This document shows positions 42,366-51,686 of a DNA stretch of 64,000 nt, piece by piece (positions within the stretch are counted from its first letter, which is position 1; each line of letters begins with the position of its first letter). The notes under the pieces were generated by a model. That model searched no databases and had not been told where the DNA came from. It saw nothing but the letters and a program-made list of their open reading frames with translations. Both the position numbers and the translations under genes were made by a program. Source of the stretch: Pseudomonas bohemica (lineage in GTDB: Bacteria > Pseudomonadota > Gammaproteobacteria > Pseudomonadales > Pseudomonadaceae); the NCBI RefSeq assembly GCF_002934685.1, contig NZ_NKHL01000120.1, positions 261,410-325,409 on the forward strand, read 5' to 3'.

Positions 42366-44327
42366 ATGGTTGAAACTGTCAAAACCTTCCCAACTGCGGT
42401 CATAGTCCAACAAGGACGGGTCCTCGATTTTATCGACGGTGCCACCCAGCGCGTGGAAACACCTGAAGAATACGTTCGGCAAGAAATCGCAAAATCACTT
42501 GTCCGTGAGTACGGTTATCCAAAAAGCGACATTGCGGTCGAATTCACTCTCAGGCTGGGCAGTCGCAAGCCTAGAGCTGATCTAGTGATCTTTCTAGGAG
42601 GTGAAGCTCATCAGCAAGAGAACGCCTACGTCATCGTTGAATGCAAAGAGCAGCGCGTGAAGTCGGCGGATCGAAAGGAAGGGGTTGGTCAGCTACAAAG
42701 CTACATGGCAGCTAGCCCAAATGCCGTCTATGGGATGTGGACCAATGGCGTCGAGCGTTTCTGTTACCGCAAGGTTGAGATGTCGGGCACGGTGAGGTTT
42801 GAAGAAATCCCGGATCTTCCAACATTTGGCAAGACTGGTGATGAAGCAGAACGTCCCCGTTTCGATCAGTTGAAACCGGCTTCTTCTGATGCGTTACTTT
42901 TCGCATTTCGTCGATGCCATAATTACATCGCTGGGAACCAAGGTTTGCAAAAGCCCCAAGCATTTTGGGAGCTACTGAAGCTTATTTTTTGCAAAATTCA
43001 TGACGAGCGTAACAGCGCAGAGGTAGAGTTCTTCGCTGCTGCCAATGAACGGACCAACATGAATGGTCAGTTGAAAGTTAAGAAACGAATAGAAGAGCTG
43101 TTTTCAGCCGTTAAAGATGATTATACCGCTATCTTTCAAGCGAACGATGTCATTGCTCTAAATCCTCCTGTGTTGGCGTACATCGTTTCTCAGCTTCAGA
43201 TGTACTCACTTTTGGAAAGTGATGTCGATGTGAAAGGCCATGCCTACGAAGAAATCGTAGGTTCAAATCTTCGCGGCGACCGTGGAGAGTTTTTTACACC
43301 CAGAAATATATGTGAAATGGCGGTCAAAATGTTGGACCCGGTTGAAGGGTTAACAATATTAGACCCAGCATGCGGTACGGGCGGATTTTTAATTTCTGCG
43401 ATGAATCATGTAATTGAAAAAATACGATTTATTGAGATTGATAAGTGGAAAGGGGATTTGGCACGCGCTGAGTCCAAAATCACTGCGCGCATCGCTAAGT
43501 TTGCCGGCTCGTCTATCGTTGGGCTTGACTTCAACCCTGAGTTGGTCAAGGCGACCAAAATGAATATGGTCATGAACAACGACGGTGCCGGTGGCTTGTA
43601 TCAAGCAAATTCCTTGGCTAGTCCGGCGACTTGGGAAGAGAAACTTCGTGAGCGTAATCTGATAAATAATGTCGATCTCATTTTCACGAATCCTCCGTTT
43701 GGATCAAAGATCCCTATCGATGATCCTGCTATTTTGGAGAAATACGATTTGGGTCATTCTTGGACCTACAATCGTGAGCAGGACACATGGACGATGAACT
43801 CTGCCGTGCAGAAGTCTCAACCCCCAGAAATTCTCTTCATCGAGCGTTGTGTGAAGTTTCTGAAGCCTGGGACGGGACGTGCAGCGATGGTGCTACCTGA
43901 TGGCATCTTAGGCTCGCCAGGCTTGGGGTATGTGCGCGAATGGATACTTAAAAACACAAGGGTGCTTGCCTCTGTTGATTTACATCCTGATACCTTTCAG
44001 CCCAATGTCAGTGTTCAGACAAGTGTGCTGATTGTTGAGCGCAAAACGGATGCGCAGATATCGCTGGAGGAAGCAGCAGGTCGTGCTAATGAATATTCCG
44101 TCTTTATGGCTGTCGCGGATCACGTCGGGCATGACAAGCGCGGAAATCGTACGTATGTGCGAGATGAAAAAGGTAATGAAATCGTCGAGGAAGTAGATGA
44201 GACGGTGAAAGAATATGTTGAGGGAAGACCAGTTTACAAAATGCAAAAGACCCTGAAAAAAGTGGTCGACGACAACACCCTTCAGATCGCGCAGGCATTC
44301 CGTAAATGGCTATCAGAGCAAAACTAA
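42366..44327 (+). CDS. Nuclease-methylase fusion of a restriction-modification system
   Basis: 653 residues. N-terminal PD-(D/E)xK domain of HSDR_N type: Asp72 (RADLVIF) with Glu92-x-Lys94 (VECKEQ). Then a helical region and an N6-adenine methylase with SAM motif DPACGTGG (about 333-340) and catalytic NPPF (442-445). Cutting and methylating parts in one chain plus a separate S subunit recall type IIB enzymes such as BcgI. No HsdR translocase is present. ATG 42366 is preferred to GTG 42348, without strong evidence. Confidence 0.85.
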   Translation: MVETVKTFPTAVIVQQGRVLDFIDGATQRVETPEEYVRQEIAKSLVREYGYPKSDIAVEFTLRLGSRKPRADLVIFLGGEAHQQENAYVIVECKEQRVKSADRKEGVGQLQSYMAASPNAVYGMWTNGVERFCYRKVEMSGTVRFEEIPDLPTFGKTGDEAERPRFDQLKPASSDALLFAFRRCHNYIAGNQGLQKPQAFWELLKLIFCKIHDERNSAEVEFFAAANERTNMNGQLKVKKRIEELFSAVKDDYTAIFQANDVIALNPPVLAYIVSQLQMYSLLESDVDVKGHAYEEIVGSNLRGDRGEFFTPRNICEMAVKMLDPVEGLTILDPACGTGGFLISAMNHVIEKIRFIEIDKWKGDLARAESKITARIAKFAGSSIVGLDFNPELVKATKMNMVMNNDGAGGLYQANSLASPATWEEKLRERNLINNVDLIFTNPPFGSKIPIDDPAILEKYDLGHSWTYNREQDTWTMNSAVQKSQPPEILFIERCVKFLKPGTGRAAMVLPDGILGSPGLGYVREWILKNTRVLASVDLHPDTFQPNVSVQTSVLIVERKTDAQISLEEAAGRANEYSVFMAVADHVGHDKRGNRTYVRDEKGNEIVEEVDETVKEYVEGRPVYKMQKTLKKVVDDNTLQIAQAFRKWLSEQN

Positions 44328-45784
44328 GCGCGCCGCGCGATGAGCAGCAGTCTTGGCGTTGGCACGAGGCCAAATGGACCTCCATCTCTGCCTCGATTCT
44401 GAAGCGTGGTGATCGTCGGCTGGAAGGTGATAACTATCTTCTAGGTGGCTATGGCGTGCGTCTGGCATTCGAGTCGCAGCACGTTCCATTACCTACCCTT
44501 TCGAAGTTGGCTACAGTATGGCAGCCCTCTCGTTTGAAAGGCATTCAGTTAACAAAAGAGCATGGCACCCCGTTTCTGGCGGCAACGCAGGTATACGATC
44601 TACGCCCCAGCCCGCGTAAATTCCTTTCTTTGGACCGAACAGCTGGTAGTAGTGAGCGATTCATTGATAACGGAACTATCGTGGTCACCTGCTCCGGCAA
44701 CGTAGGCCGTGTGACCCTTATATACAATGCCCATACAGGGGTGCTCATTTCTCACGACCTCTTGAGAATTACGCCAAAAGACAATGCTGCCTGGGGTTGG
44801 CTGTACGCCTTCCTACGCTCCAGTCAGGGCGCTGCGATGATGACATCCGCGCAGTACGGGCACATGATCAAGCACCTTGAGCCTAGTCATCTTCACGCGC
44901 TGCCTATCCCGGTTCCGCGTGATGACGTTTTATCTGAGTTTCAAGCACAAGTTAGCGAAATTCTTGACGCAAGGAATAAGGCTTGGGATTTACAGGTACA
45001 AGCGGAGAGTATTTTCAGTGCGGCGATTGATCAACAGGCGATCAGCTCTGAAAAGGCTTCTGTTGGATTTTCAGTTCGCACCACTGAATTGTTTGGTAAG
45101 CGCCGACGTTTTGAAGCATCTTATCATTCGCCGGTAGCAACCGAAATTCTTCGCCAGTTTGAAAGAGTAGGGCTTAAGACTGAGCCTCTACGGGATGTCA
45201 CCGAGAAAGTGTGGTGGATGACTCGCTTCAAGCGAGTTTTTGGTGAGGCGGGTGTCAGATACATGAGCGCCGACAATCTGTTTTCTATCAATCCATCGAA
45301 TATTAAAAAGGTAATGATTGAGCAGGCCGAAAATCCAGATTCGTATCGAGTTAAGTCCGGCTGGATTATAATGGCATGTTCAGGTCAGACCTATGGTCTT
45401 AACGGAAGTGTTGCATTGATGACCGAGCCGCATGAGAATGCGTTTTTCTCTCACGACTTGGTTCGCATAATTGCAGATAAAAGCAAGATTCGGGCTGGAT
45501 ACCTTTTTACGGTGCTTGGTCATCCGCAGCTAGGTCGTCCGCTTGTAATTCGCAATGCTTACGGAACTTCGATCCCTCATCTTGATCCTGAGGACGTCGC
45601 GGCCATTCCGGTAGTTCGTTTAGCTGAAAGCGTGGAAAACAAAATTGCTGATTTAATGGAGCGGGCCGTTGCTCTGCGTGCAAGTGCGGATGTTCTTGAG
45701 AACCATGTTACGAAACGAGCATCCGATCTGAATGATAAGTTCCTGGCTGGCGATACAGCGGAGTTCAACATAGCCTTTCAGTGA
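44306..45784 (+). CDS. Specificity subunit (type I S-like) with two target-recognition domains
   Basis: 492 residues; overlaps the methylase gene by 22 bases. Two TRD halves, each with GTIVVTCSG or GWIIMACSG followed by a SHDLLRI/SHDLVRI block, are separated by helical dimer spacers (DEFQAQ-type near 215-245 and ENKIADLMERAVALR at the end). Each half reads part of a split target. It is larger than BcgB (about 340). Confidence 0.85.
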   Translation: MAIRAKLSAPRDEQQSWRWHEAKWTSISASILKRGDRRLEGDNYLLGGYGVRLAFESQHVPLPTLSKLATVWQPSRLKGIQLTKEHGTPFLAATQVYDLRPSPRKFLSLDRTAGSSERFIDNGTIVVTCSGNVGRVTLIYNAHTGVLISHDLLRITPKDNAAWGWLYAFLRSSQGAAMMTSAQYGHMIKHLEPSHLHALPIPVPRDDVLSEFQAQVSEILDARNKAWDLQVQAESIFSAAIDQQAISSEKASVGFSVRTTELFGKRRRFEASYHSPVATEILRQFERVGLKTEPLRDVTEKVWWMTRFKRVFGEAGVRYMSADNLFSINPSNIKKVMIEQAENPDSYRVKSGWIIMACSGQTYGLNGSVALMTEPHENAFFSHDLVRIIADKSKIRAGYLFTVLGHPQLGRPLVIRNAYGTSIPHLDPEDVAAIPVVRLAESVENKIADLMERAVALRASADVLENHVTKRASDLNDKFLAGDTAEFNIAFQ

Positions 45785-45791
45785 ATTATAT

Positions 45792-45816
45792 GCCCTTTTC
45801 ACTCGTTGAAAAGGGC
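45792..45816. terminator. Hairpin between converging genes
   Basis: GCCCTTTTC and GAAAAGGGC form a perfect 9-bp stem with loop ACTCGTT, placed between the S subunit and the leftward integrase. No T run follows, so strength is uncertain. Confidence 0.55.
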
Positions 45817-45860
45817 CTTCCTCTCCCAGTTCGTCGGTAGAGAATTCTACTACTCCCCCT

Positions 45861-47687
45861 TCATAGGGTCCTTGAGCGCTTTTTCCTATGGTTCGCGATA
45901 CTGTTGACTAATACTTCTCCAAAACGACTTTCGAAATCGACTTTGTAAGAGGTCAGTCGTTCGATTGCTGCCGGAATAGGTAAATGCATTAATGCCTTCA
46001 GCTTTTGCTCGTTAGTAGCTCCGGCATCATAATGTTTGCCAGCAATAGTTTCGGCAACATGGCCGGTGATAGCATCGATAATGCTTTGATCGACGGGGTT
46101 CCCATCTCGACGAGCATTCCGCAGATTGGTTTCCAGCGTATGTCTGAAGGAGTAGATACTTTTGCCGTCGTACGGGACATGCACGCCAATCTCAACGAGA
46201 TATCCTTTCGGCGCTTCATTAAAGAATTTCCCGGCTGCCTTTGCCCAGCCCTCTTTATTGTGATCTGCTTCATCATCTCGCCCTGGAAGGTAAGACAGTC
46301 CGTCTCCGAGCAGCTTTTTCTGGTTCTCTTGGCGCAAGCTCGCGACGTAATCTAGAAAACCTAGCTCCAATAGTTTCGGGTGAATAGGTACATGTCTCGC
46401 TTCGCCCGTTTTTATCCTTTTTGCTTCATGGCTTTTGGGCGCATCCGGGCAGAAGTCTATGCATGGAAGTCCATCGATTTCTCTGATATCAGCGGTATCG
46501 AGCTGCGCGATCTCGTTGGTTCGTGCGCCTGTAAAATACCCAATAAGTGGAACCCAAAACCAAAACGGATACGCTTTGCTTCTGTTGGTTGGGAGGGCGC
46601 CGACATAAATATAGCCGGAAAAAATCTTTTCCACGTCCGACTGAGAAAAAGGAACGCCCTCGCGAGTTCTGGCGGAATCACGTTTTTCCACATTGTTGAT
46701 GACCAAATCGTCTGGGCGTACATCGGTTAGATCAAGGATACGGCGAGCGTGTTCCTGGATTTGCTTCATAAAGCTCAGTAGCGCACTGAGACGTTCATGC
46801 CCGATCATTTCCTCCGGCTTGTCAGTCATGAGTTCGTCGAAGTCTGTTGGATCAGGAGCTATAGATGCTTTGGCTCCGCTACGGACGTTCAGGGCGGCGT
46901 CGTAGGCTTCCTGCCAATCGCGCTTCGTAAGTTTGCGTACTGGAGTGTGCCTAGTGAGGATGGTCATCACCCGGGCTAGTCTCTCGCGCTCTTCGAGCGT
47001 GCCGCTGTGCCTTGCCTGGCCGCCCTTGGACGATAGGTTTTTCCGATCTCGATCTAGTTGATGCTCCCAGACCTGATAAAGCGTCCACTCTGACGTCATC
47101 GGATCGTATGCTTTCCGTTGCGCGGCTTGGGCTGGAGTTGCCGGCAATACGTCGCCTCTGACTAATTCATCACGTACGCGCGGCAGTGCCTTGCGCAGCT
47201 CCGTAGGTAAATAGCTTTCGGTTGAAGCTAGCAATCGTTTTGCCAACGGTTCTAGGCTTTCAGGTATGTCACGTCCATATGCGCCCGTCAGAAGTCGGCC
47301 GACCTCGCTGCGGCGCTGTCGAGCCTCAAGCTCCGCGTCTGAGAGAATCTCAGGAGGCTCAGTAGCGTCGCTTTCTGAGCTCCCCCAAACCCCGTGCTGC
47401 GGCGAGGAGGAAGTAGCCTTGGCTAGCTGCTCAAAAATCTCGTAATCCTCTTCAGAGGGCTCATAGTCGTCTTGTGAGGACATCATCAATACCCGGTCGA
47501 AAACTGATTCGTAGCGGACAGCATGCTGCCTTGCACGCTTTAGAGCTAGCTTTTGGCTGTCAGTTTTTAGTGACCGCCGAATTTCGCGTTTGCCCTTAAC
47601 AATTGATCGTATTGATGCGGGGATGACTATCCGAAAATAGTATGTGCCGTGGCGGTTTCGTGAGAGGTACGAGGGGACTTGTTTCAT
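45861..47687 (-). CDS. int: Tyrosine-recombinase integrase of the ssrA island
   Basis: 608 residues. The N-terminal DUF6538-like region (SYLSRNRHGTYYFRIVIP) is followed by a core-binding domain and a catalytic domain with the first Arg in GYFTGARTNEIAQL, then YSFRHT, TGH and the nucleophile Tyr in GKHYDAG. The usual first His of the HxxR box is Tyr here. ATG 47687 gives the family start; a longer frame to 47768 adds no homology. It abuts ssrA, its target. Confidence 0.92.
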   Translation of the reverse strand: MKQVPSYLSRNRHGTYYFRIVIPASIRSIVKGKREIRRSLKTDSQKLALKRARQHAVRYESVFDRVLMMSSQDDYEPSEEDYEIFEQLAKATSSSPQHGVWGSSESDATEPPEILSDAELEARQRRSEVGRLLTGAYGRDIPESLEPLAKRLLASTESYLPTELRKALPRVRDELVRGDVLPATPAQAAQRKAYDPMTSEWTLYQVWEHQLDRDRKNLSSKGGQARHSGTLEERERLARVMTILTRHTPVRKLTKRDWQEAYDAALNVRSGAKASIAPDPTDFDELMTDKPEEMIGHERLSALLSFMKQIQEHARRILDLTDVRPDDLVINNVEKRDSARTREGVPFSQSDVEKIFSGYIYVGALPTNRSKAYPFWFWVPLIGYFTGARTNEIAQLDTADIREIDGLPCIDFCPDAPKSHEAKRIKTGEARHVPIHPKLLELGFLDYVASLRQENQKKLLGDGLSYLPGRDDEADHNKEGWAKAAGKFFNEAPKGYLVEIGVHVPYDGKSIYSFRHTLETNLRNARRDGNPVDQSIIDAITGHVAETIAGKHYDAGATNEQKLKALMHLPIPAAIERLTSYKVDFESRFGEVLVNSIANHRKKRSRTL

Positions 47688-47768
47688 GGGAGGCACCGGC
47701 TGATGCCTCACCAGAGTGTCACGCCTTGGTGGCGCACAAGCTAAAAATACTAGCTTCTGACAGCACAA

Positions 47769-47786
47769 CGCCCCGAAAACGGGGCG
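47769..47786 (-). terminator. Terminator now serving tmRNA
   Basis: CGCCCCG-TTTT-CGGGGCG on the minus strand then TTGTGC, 14 bases past the tmRNA 3' end. It belongs to the island arm and replaces the original one left at 36277. Confidence 0.65.
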
Positions 47787-47797
47787 CTGTGTAAGGA

Positions 47798-47816
47798 TAT
47801 GGTGGAGCCGGGGGGA
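47798..47816 (+). other. Right attachment site of the ssrA island
   Basis: TATGGTGGAGCCGGGGGGA overlaps the last 17 bases of tmRNA (acceptor end plus CCA) and matches 36320-36338 exactly. The island supplies or restores an intact ssrA end. Confidence 0.9.
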
Positions 47817-48191
47817 TTTGAACCCCCGTCCGCCAGTACTCCGCTTTCGGGCCTACATGCTTAGCCGTGTCTATTAAGTTAACCCTCAGCGACCCGACGG
47901 GCAGGGTGCTTTGGGCGAGCTGTGTAAGTTTTAGCCGATTCGTCCACAGCGTACTGCACGGCGATCCTGTTCTGTATGACAATCATTTCGGGTTTACAGG
48001 CATCCCCTGATGATTGCTGGAGCCGAAGCTACCAGAAGGAAGGCTAGCGCCGCTTACGCAGCGAGAGCTTGTTCCCCGTAGGTTTCGTCATTGGCAACTA
48101 TAGAAAGTTGCAACAGTGGATTTACGACTTCTGTTACCAAGTCGGCATGCCCCTAAAGTTTCATCACCGGCGTCGAATCCTAATCGGCCCC
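47800..48191 (-). ncRNA. ssrA: Transfer-messenger RNA (tmRNA)
   Basis: 392 bases. Starts GGGGCCGATTAGGATTCGAC and ends GGCTCCACCA, the paired acceptor ends. The tag frame (48093 down to 48054) encodes ANDETYGEQALAA then stop. With SmpB, encoded 8 kb away, it frees stalled ribosomes and tags the protein for proteolysis. The T-arm GGGGGTTCAAATCCCCC is intact, so the island insertion did not break it. Confidence 0.96.
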
Positions 48192-48304
48192 AATTCTGCT
48201 GCTCTAGCAGTCAGGCCGCGGAGTGTACCCGAATCAATGGGATACGTCACCTCACGCGTCGCTGCAGATTGATGGGTCGGCTCAAGGCCGACCCCGACCA
48301 ATCA

Positions 48305-48595
48305 TTACTTGGCGGTGCCGCCTTCGCTACCCGAACCAATGTTTTTCAGATTTTGGATAGCTTTGGTGGTGATCTCGATACATTTTTTGTCATCGCCCGC
48401 TTTCTGAGCCGCGAGCGCTTGTTCCTGGGCGGTGTCGGTCTCACTCTTGGTGTCTGCGCTCAGGTTGGAGGCAGAGGAAGTCTGCGCATCTTTCAGGGTC
48501 TGCAGGTTGGCGCCGCAAAGGTCGTCGGCAGCGAATACCGGGGAACCCAACAGTGCAGCGGTAAGAAACAAGCCAGTCAGTGCGGTGCGCTTCAT
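48305..48595 (-). CDS. Small secreted/periplasmic protein
   Basis: 96 residues. A clear signal peptide ends PVFA-AD (cleavage about 22). The mature part is helical with two cysteines (DLCG and KKCIE) that may form a disulphide, and a Ser/Thr/Ala-rich centre. Its own ribosome site AGGAG is present. A GGTCGGC/GCCGACC hairpin follows its stop. Unknown function; similar small proteins are common next to Pseudomonas ssrA as I recall. Confidence 0.8.
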   Translation of the reverse strand: MKRTALTGLFLTAALLGSPVFAADDLCGANLQTLKDAQTSSASNLSADTKSETDTAQEQALAAQKAGDDKKCIEITTKAIQNLKNIGSGSEGGTAK

Positions 48596-48805
48596 GTGTA
48601 TCTCCTTAAGCCTGTGGACTCGGTATGGCCGCTCTACGGGGCCGGTTTCCGAGATAGAGGTATAAGCGCCGACTGGGTCGTGGCGCTTAAAGAGATGGAC
48701 TGTGCGCTATCACAGGGGTTCTATTTATTTTGCAAATGGTGTGAAAAAGCCATGTTGCAGCATGTGTCGGCAAAAATGGGGCGAACGTCGCCCCATTTGT
48801 GTGCA
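48596..48805. other. Spacer upstream of the periplasmic gene
   Basis: Holds the promoter region of the leftward small gene and the end of the lactate cluster. No gene or clear hairpin seen. Confidence 0.3.
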
Positions 48806-51628
48806 TCAAGCGGATCTTGGTCGGGTGACGCGATCCACTAGATAGACCAGCCCGTGATAGTCGATGCCGCCATGCTGGGTGAGGCCGATCTCGCAGGTGC
48901 GACTGGTTGAAATCCCCTCGCTGCAATGCTGCACGGCATCGTTCAATGTGCGCAGCGAATGGGCGTTCAGCTCCGGTGTGGTGAAACCCTTGTCGCCGGC
49001 GAAACCGCAACAGTGGATGCCTTCGGGAATGACGACGTTGACGCTGCACAGCCGCGCCAATTCGATCAGCGCCTGGCTTTCGCCCAGATGTTGAGTGCTG
49101 CATGTGACGTGGACTGCGATGGCTTCTTGTTGCGGGGTGAACACCAGTTTGTCGAGCAGATGAGTGCGAATGAAGCGCACCGGATCGTAGAGATCAAGGC
49201 GGCTTTCCTTGAGATCTTCAACGAGGCGCAGGGTGCAGGGGCTGGTGTCGCAGTAGATCGGGTCGAGGCCTCCGCGGCTGGCCTTGGTCAATGCGGCGAG
49301 CAGTTGCTGACGCTTTTCCTCGGCCTGCCCGTTGTAGCCTTTTGACGCGAAGGGTTGGCCGCAGCACAGGCTGTCCTGATCTTCGGGAAAGACCACTTGA
49401 TAGCCCGCTTTTTCCAGCAGCCCGCGGGTCTTGTCCATCAGTGACATCTGCTCGAGATCGGCCGCTGCAGGGCCCATCACTCGCGACACACACGCAGCGA
49501 GGTACACCACACGCGGCCGCTGATCTTCGATCGGTGGGGTGAAGCGAATGGCGTTTTCCGCTTGCGGCATCGCCGGTGTCCACTGCGGGACGCGACCGGA
49601 TGAAGCCTTGGTCAGCACGGCAGAAAGCTTCGCCAGTCTTGGCGCCCCCAATAACATGCGCGCGCCGTTGGCAGCATGCAGGGTAAATCGGGCACCTTTC
49701 AGCGCACTGGAGAAATGCTCGGCCAGCCAACCTGCGGTCTTGCCATGAGTGGCTCGCTGCGCGCGCAGTTTCTTCACCAGCTCGCCGGTATTGATGCCTA
49801 CCGGGCAGCGTTGCGCGCAAAGCCCGGTGGCGGCGCAGGTGTCGATGCCCTGGTACTGGTAATTGCGCTCTAGCTCGGTGGTGTCGGTGCCTGCACGTTT
49901 TTTCGCCTGAATATCGCGCCACATGACGATGCGCTGGCGGGGGCTCAGGGTCAGGCCTTTCGAGGGACAGACCGGCTCACAGAACCCGCACTCGATGCAC
50001 TTGTCGACGATCTCGTCGGCAGCTGGCATCGGCTTGAGATGCTTGAGGTGGATCTGCGGGTCTTCGCTAAGCACCACGTCGGGGTTGAGGATGCCGTTGG
50101 GATCGAGCAGGCGCTTGAGTTGCCACATCAATTGATAGGCGTCGCTGCCCCACTCGAGCTCGACGAAGGGTGCCATATTGCGGCCGGTGCCGTGCTCGGC
50201 CTTGAGCGATCCGTTGAACTCGACCGCCACCAGTTGCGTGACGTCATCCATGAACGCCGAATAGCGGGCGACTTCTTCCGGGTCGTTGAAGCCCTGGGTG
50301 AAGACGAAGTGCAGATTGCCTTCCAGCGCGTGGCCGAACAGGATCGCTTCGTCGTAATGATGCTTGTCGAACAGTTCGATCAGGCGGCGGACGCCGATTG
50401 CCAGTTGTTCGACGGGGAAGGTCACGTCCTCGATGATCACCGTCGTGCCGGTCTCACGTACGGCTCCAACGGCAGGGAATGTGTCCTTGCGAATGGCCCA
50501 GAGGCGTGCGTTTTCAATGGGGTCTTCGGTGAAGTCGACCTGCTTTTCCACCGGGAAATGTGCGATCGAGCCCATGATCTGCGCCAGCTGTTCGTGCAGC
50601 AGCGGTTGAGTGGCTGCCCGGGCTTCGATCAGAAGGGCGCAGGCATTTTCCGACAGCTCGCGTACGAAAGGCGGCATGCCGGGTTTGTTCTGTACCGAGC
50701 GCATGCTGCGTCGGTCGAGCAATTCGACTGCAGACACCGGCTGGGTTTTCAGCACGGTCACTGCGTTGCAGCAGGTTTCTACATCCGGGAACACAATCAG
50801 CGCCGAGGCTTTGTTCGGATGGTCGAGCACGGTGTCGTAAGTCACTGCGCTGATGAAGCCAAGTGTGCCTTCGGAGCCGACCAGCAAGTGGCTGAGGACA
50901 TCCAGCGGCTCTTCGAAGTCGACCAGGGCGTTGAGCGACAGGCCCGTGGTGTTTTTCAGGCGATATTTGTGGCGAATCCTTGCCGCGAGTTCGGTGTTGG
51001 CGCGGGTCTCGCGGGCCAGTTGAGCCAGGCGCTCCAGCAGCTCGCCGTGGCTTGCCCGAAAGGCCGCGACGCTGGCGGCGTCTTCGGTGTCGATACGGGT
51101 GCCATCGGCCAGCACCAGGCGCATGCCGGCCAGCGTGTGATAAGTGTTTTGCGCCGTGCCGCAGCACATGCCACTGGAGTTGTTGGCGACGATTCCGCCA
51201 ATCTTGGCGGCGTTGATCGATGCCGGATCAGGACCGATCTTGCGTCCGAACGGGACCAGCCAAGCATTGGCCTGTGCGCCGATGACCCCAGGTTGCAGGC
51301 GGATCTGCTCGCCCTCGTGGCGAATCTCCCGACCGTTCCAGTTATCGCCGAGGACCAGCAACACCGAGTCGCTGATGGCCTGGCCCGAGAGACTGGTGCC
51401 TGCCGCGCGGAATGTCACTGGAACACGGTCGACCTGCGCCAGCTTAAGCAGCGTCACGACTTCGTCTTCGGATTCGACGCGGATCACCAGCTTGGGGATC
51501 AGCCGATAGAAGCTGGCGTCGGTGCCAAAGGCGAGGGTCGACAACGGATCATCGAAGCGACGCTCGGCGGGGATCAGGCGCTTCACGTCGGCGAGGAAAG
51601 CGGTGGGCAGGCTCATGCTGTGTTCCAT
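48806..51628 (-). CDS. FAD/Fe-S D-lactate dehydrogenase (quinone-linked, Dld-II type)
   Basis: 940 residues. Order: FAD-binding domain (GTSLSGQAISDSVLL, NNSSGMCCGT), FAD-oxidase C-terminal domain, two ferredoxin clusters (CIECGFCEPVCP and CAATGLCAQRCP), then two CCG domains (CCGQPFASKG and CCGFAGDKGF). It oxidises D-lactate to pyruvate and passes electrons to quinone. Last in lldP-lldD-dld. ATG 51628 chosen for AGGA upstream; an earlier frame start at 51703 overlaps lldD. Confidence 0.9.
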   Translation of the reverse strand: MEHSMSLPTAFLADVKRLIPAERRFDDPLSTLAFGTDASFYRLIPKLVIRVESEDEVVTLLKLAQVDRVPVTFRAAGTSLSGQAISDSVLLVLGDNWNGREIRHEGEQIRLQPGVIGAQANAWLVPFGRKIGPDPASINAAKIGGIVANNSSGMCCGTAQNTYHTLAGMRLVLADGTRIDTEDAASVAAFRASHGELLERLAQLARETRANTELAARIRHKYRLKNTTGLSLNALVDFEEPLDVLSHLLVGSEGTLGFISAVTYDTVLDHPNKASALIVFPDVETCCNAVTVLKTQPVSAVELLDRRSMRSVQNKPGMPPFVRELSENACALLIEARAATQPLLHEQLAQIMGSIAHFPVEKQVDFTEDPIENARLWAIRKDTFPAVGAVRETGTTVIIEDVTFPVEQLAIGVRRLIELFDKHHYDEAILFGHALEGNLHFVFTQGFNDPEEVARYSAFMDDVTQLVAVEFNGSLKAEHGTGRNMAPFVELEWGSDAYQLMWQLKRLLDPNGILNPDVVLSEDPQIHLKHLKPMPAADEIVDKCIECGFCEPVCPSKGLTLSPRQRIVMWRDIQAKKRAGTDTTELERNYQYQGIDTCAATGLCAQRCPVGINTGELVKKLRAQRATHGKTAGWLAEHFSSALKGARFTLHAANGARMLLGAPRLAKLSAVLTKASSGRVPQWTPAMPQAENAIRFTPPIEDQRPRVVYLAACVSRVMGPAAADLEQMSLMDKTRGLLEKAGYQVVFPEDQDSLCCGQPFASKGYNGQAEEKRQQLLAALTKASRGGLDPIYCDTSPCTLRLVEDLKESRLDLYDPVRFIRTHLLDKLVFTPQQEAIAVHVTCSTQHLGESQALIELARLCSVNVVIPEGIHCCGFAGDKGFTTPELNAHSLRTLNDAVQHCSEGISTSRTCEIGLTQHGGIDYHGLVYLVDRVTRPRSA

Positions 51629-51686
51629 GCTGTCATCCTGGTGGCGCTGCGGCATCTGACATGCCGCGTGCGGTATGGGCGGTCGC

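Larger units (their letters stand above)
36320..47816. mobile_element. Integrative island in the 3' end of ssrA
   Basis: About 11.5 kb between 19-bp direct repeats, with the tyrosine integrase abutting the intact tmRNA gene. It carries no capsid, conjugation or transposase gene. Cargo: XRE regulator, two envelope proteins, Doc-type toxin, HTH/HTH/HxH module, serine resolvase and a fused nuclease-methylase with specificity subunit. The 200 bases after the left att hold no gene that I can support. Confidence 0.88.
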
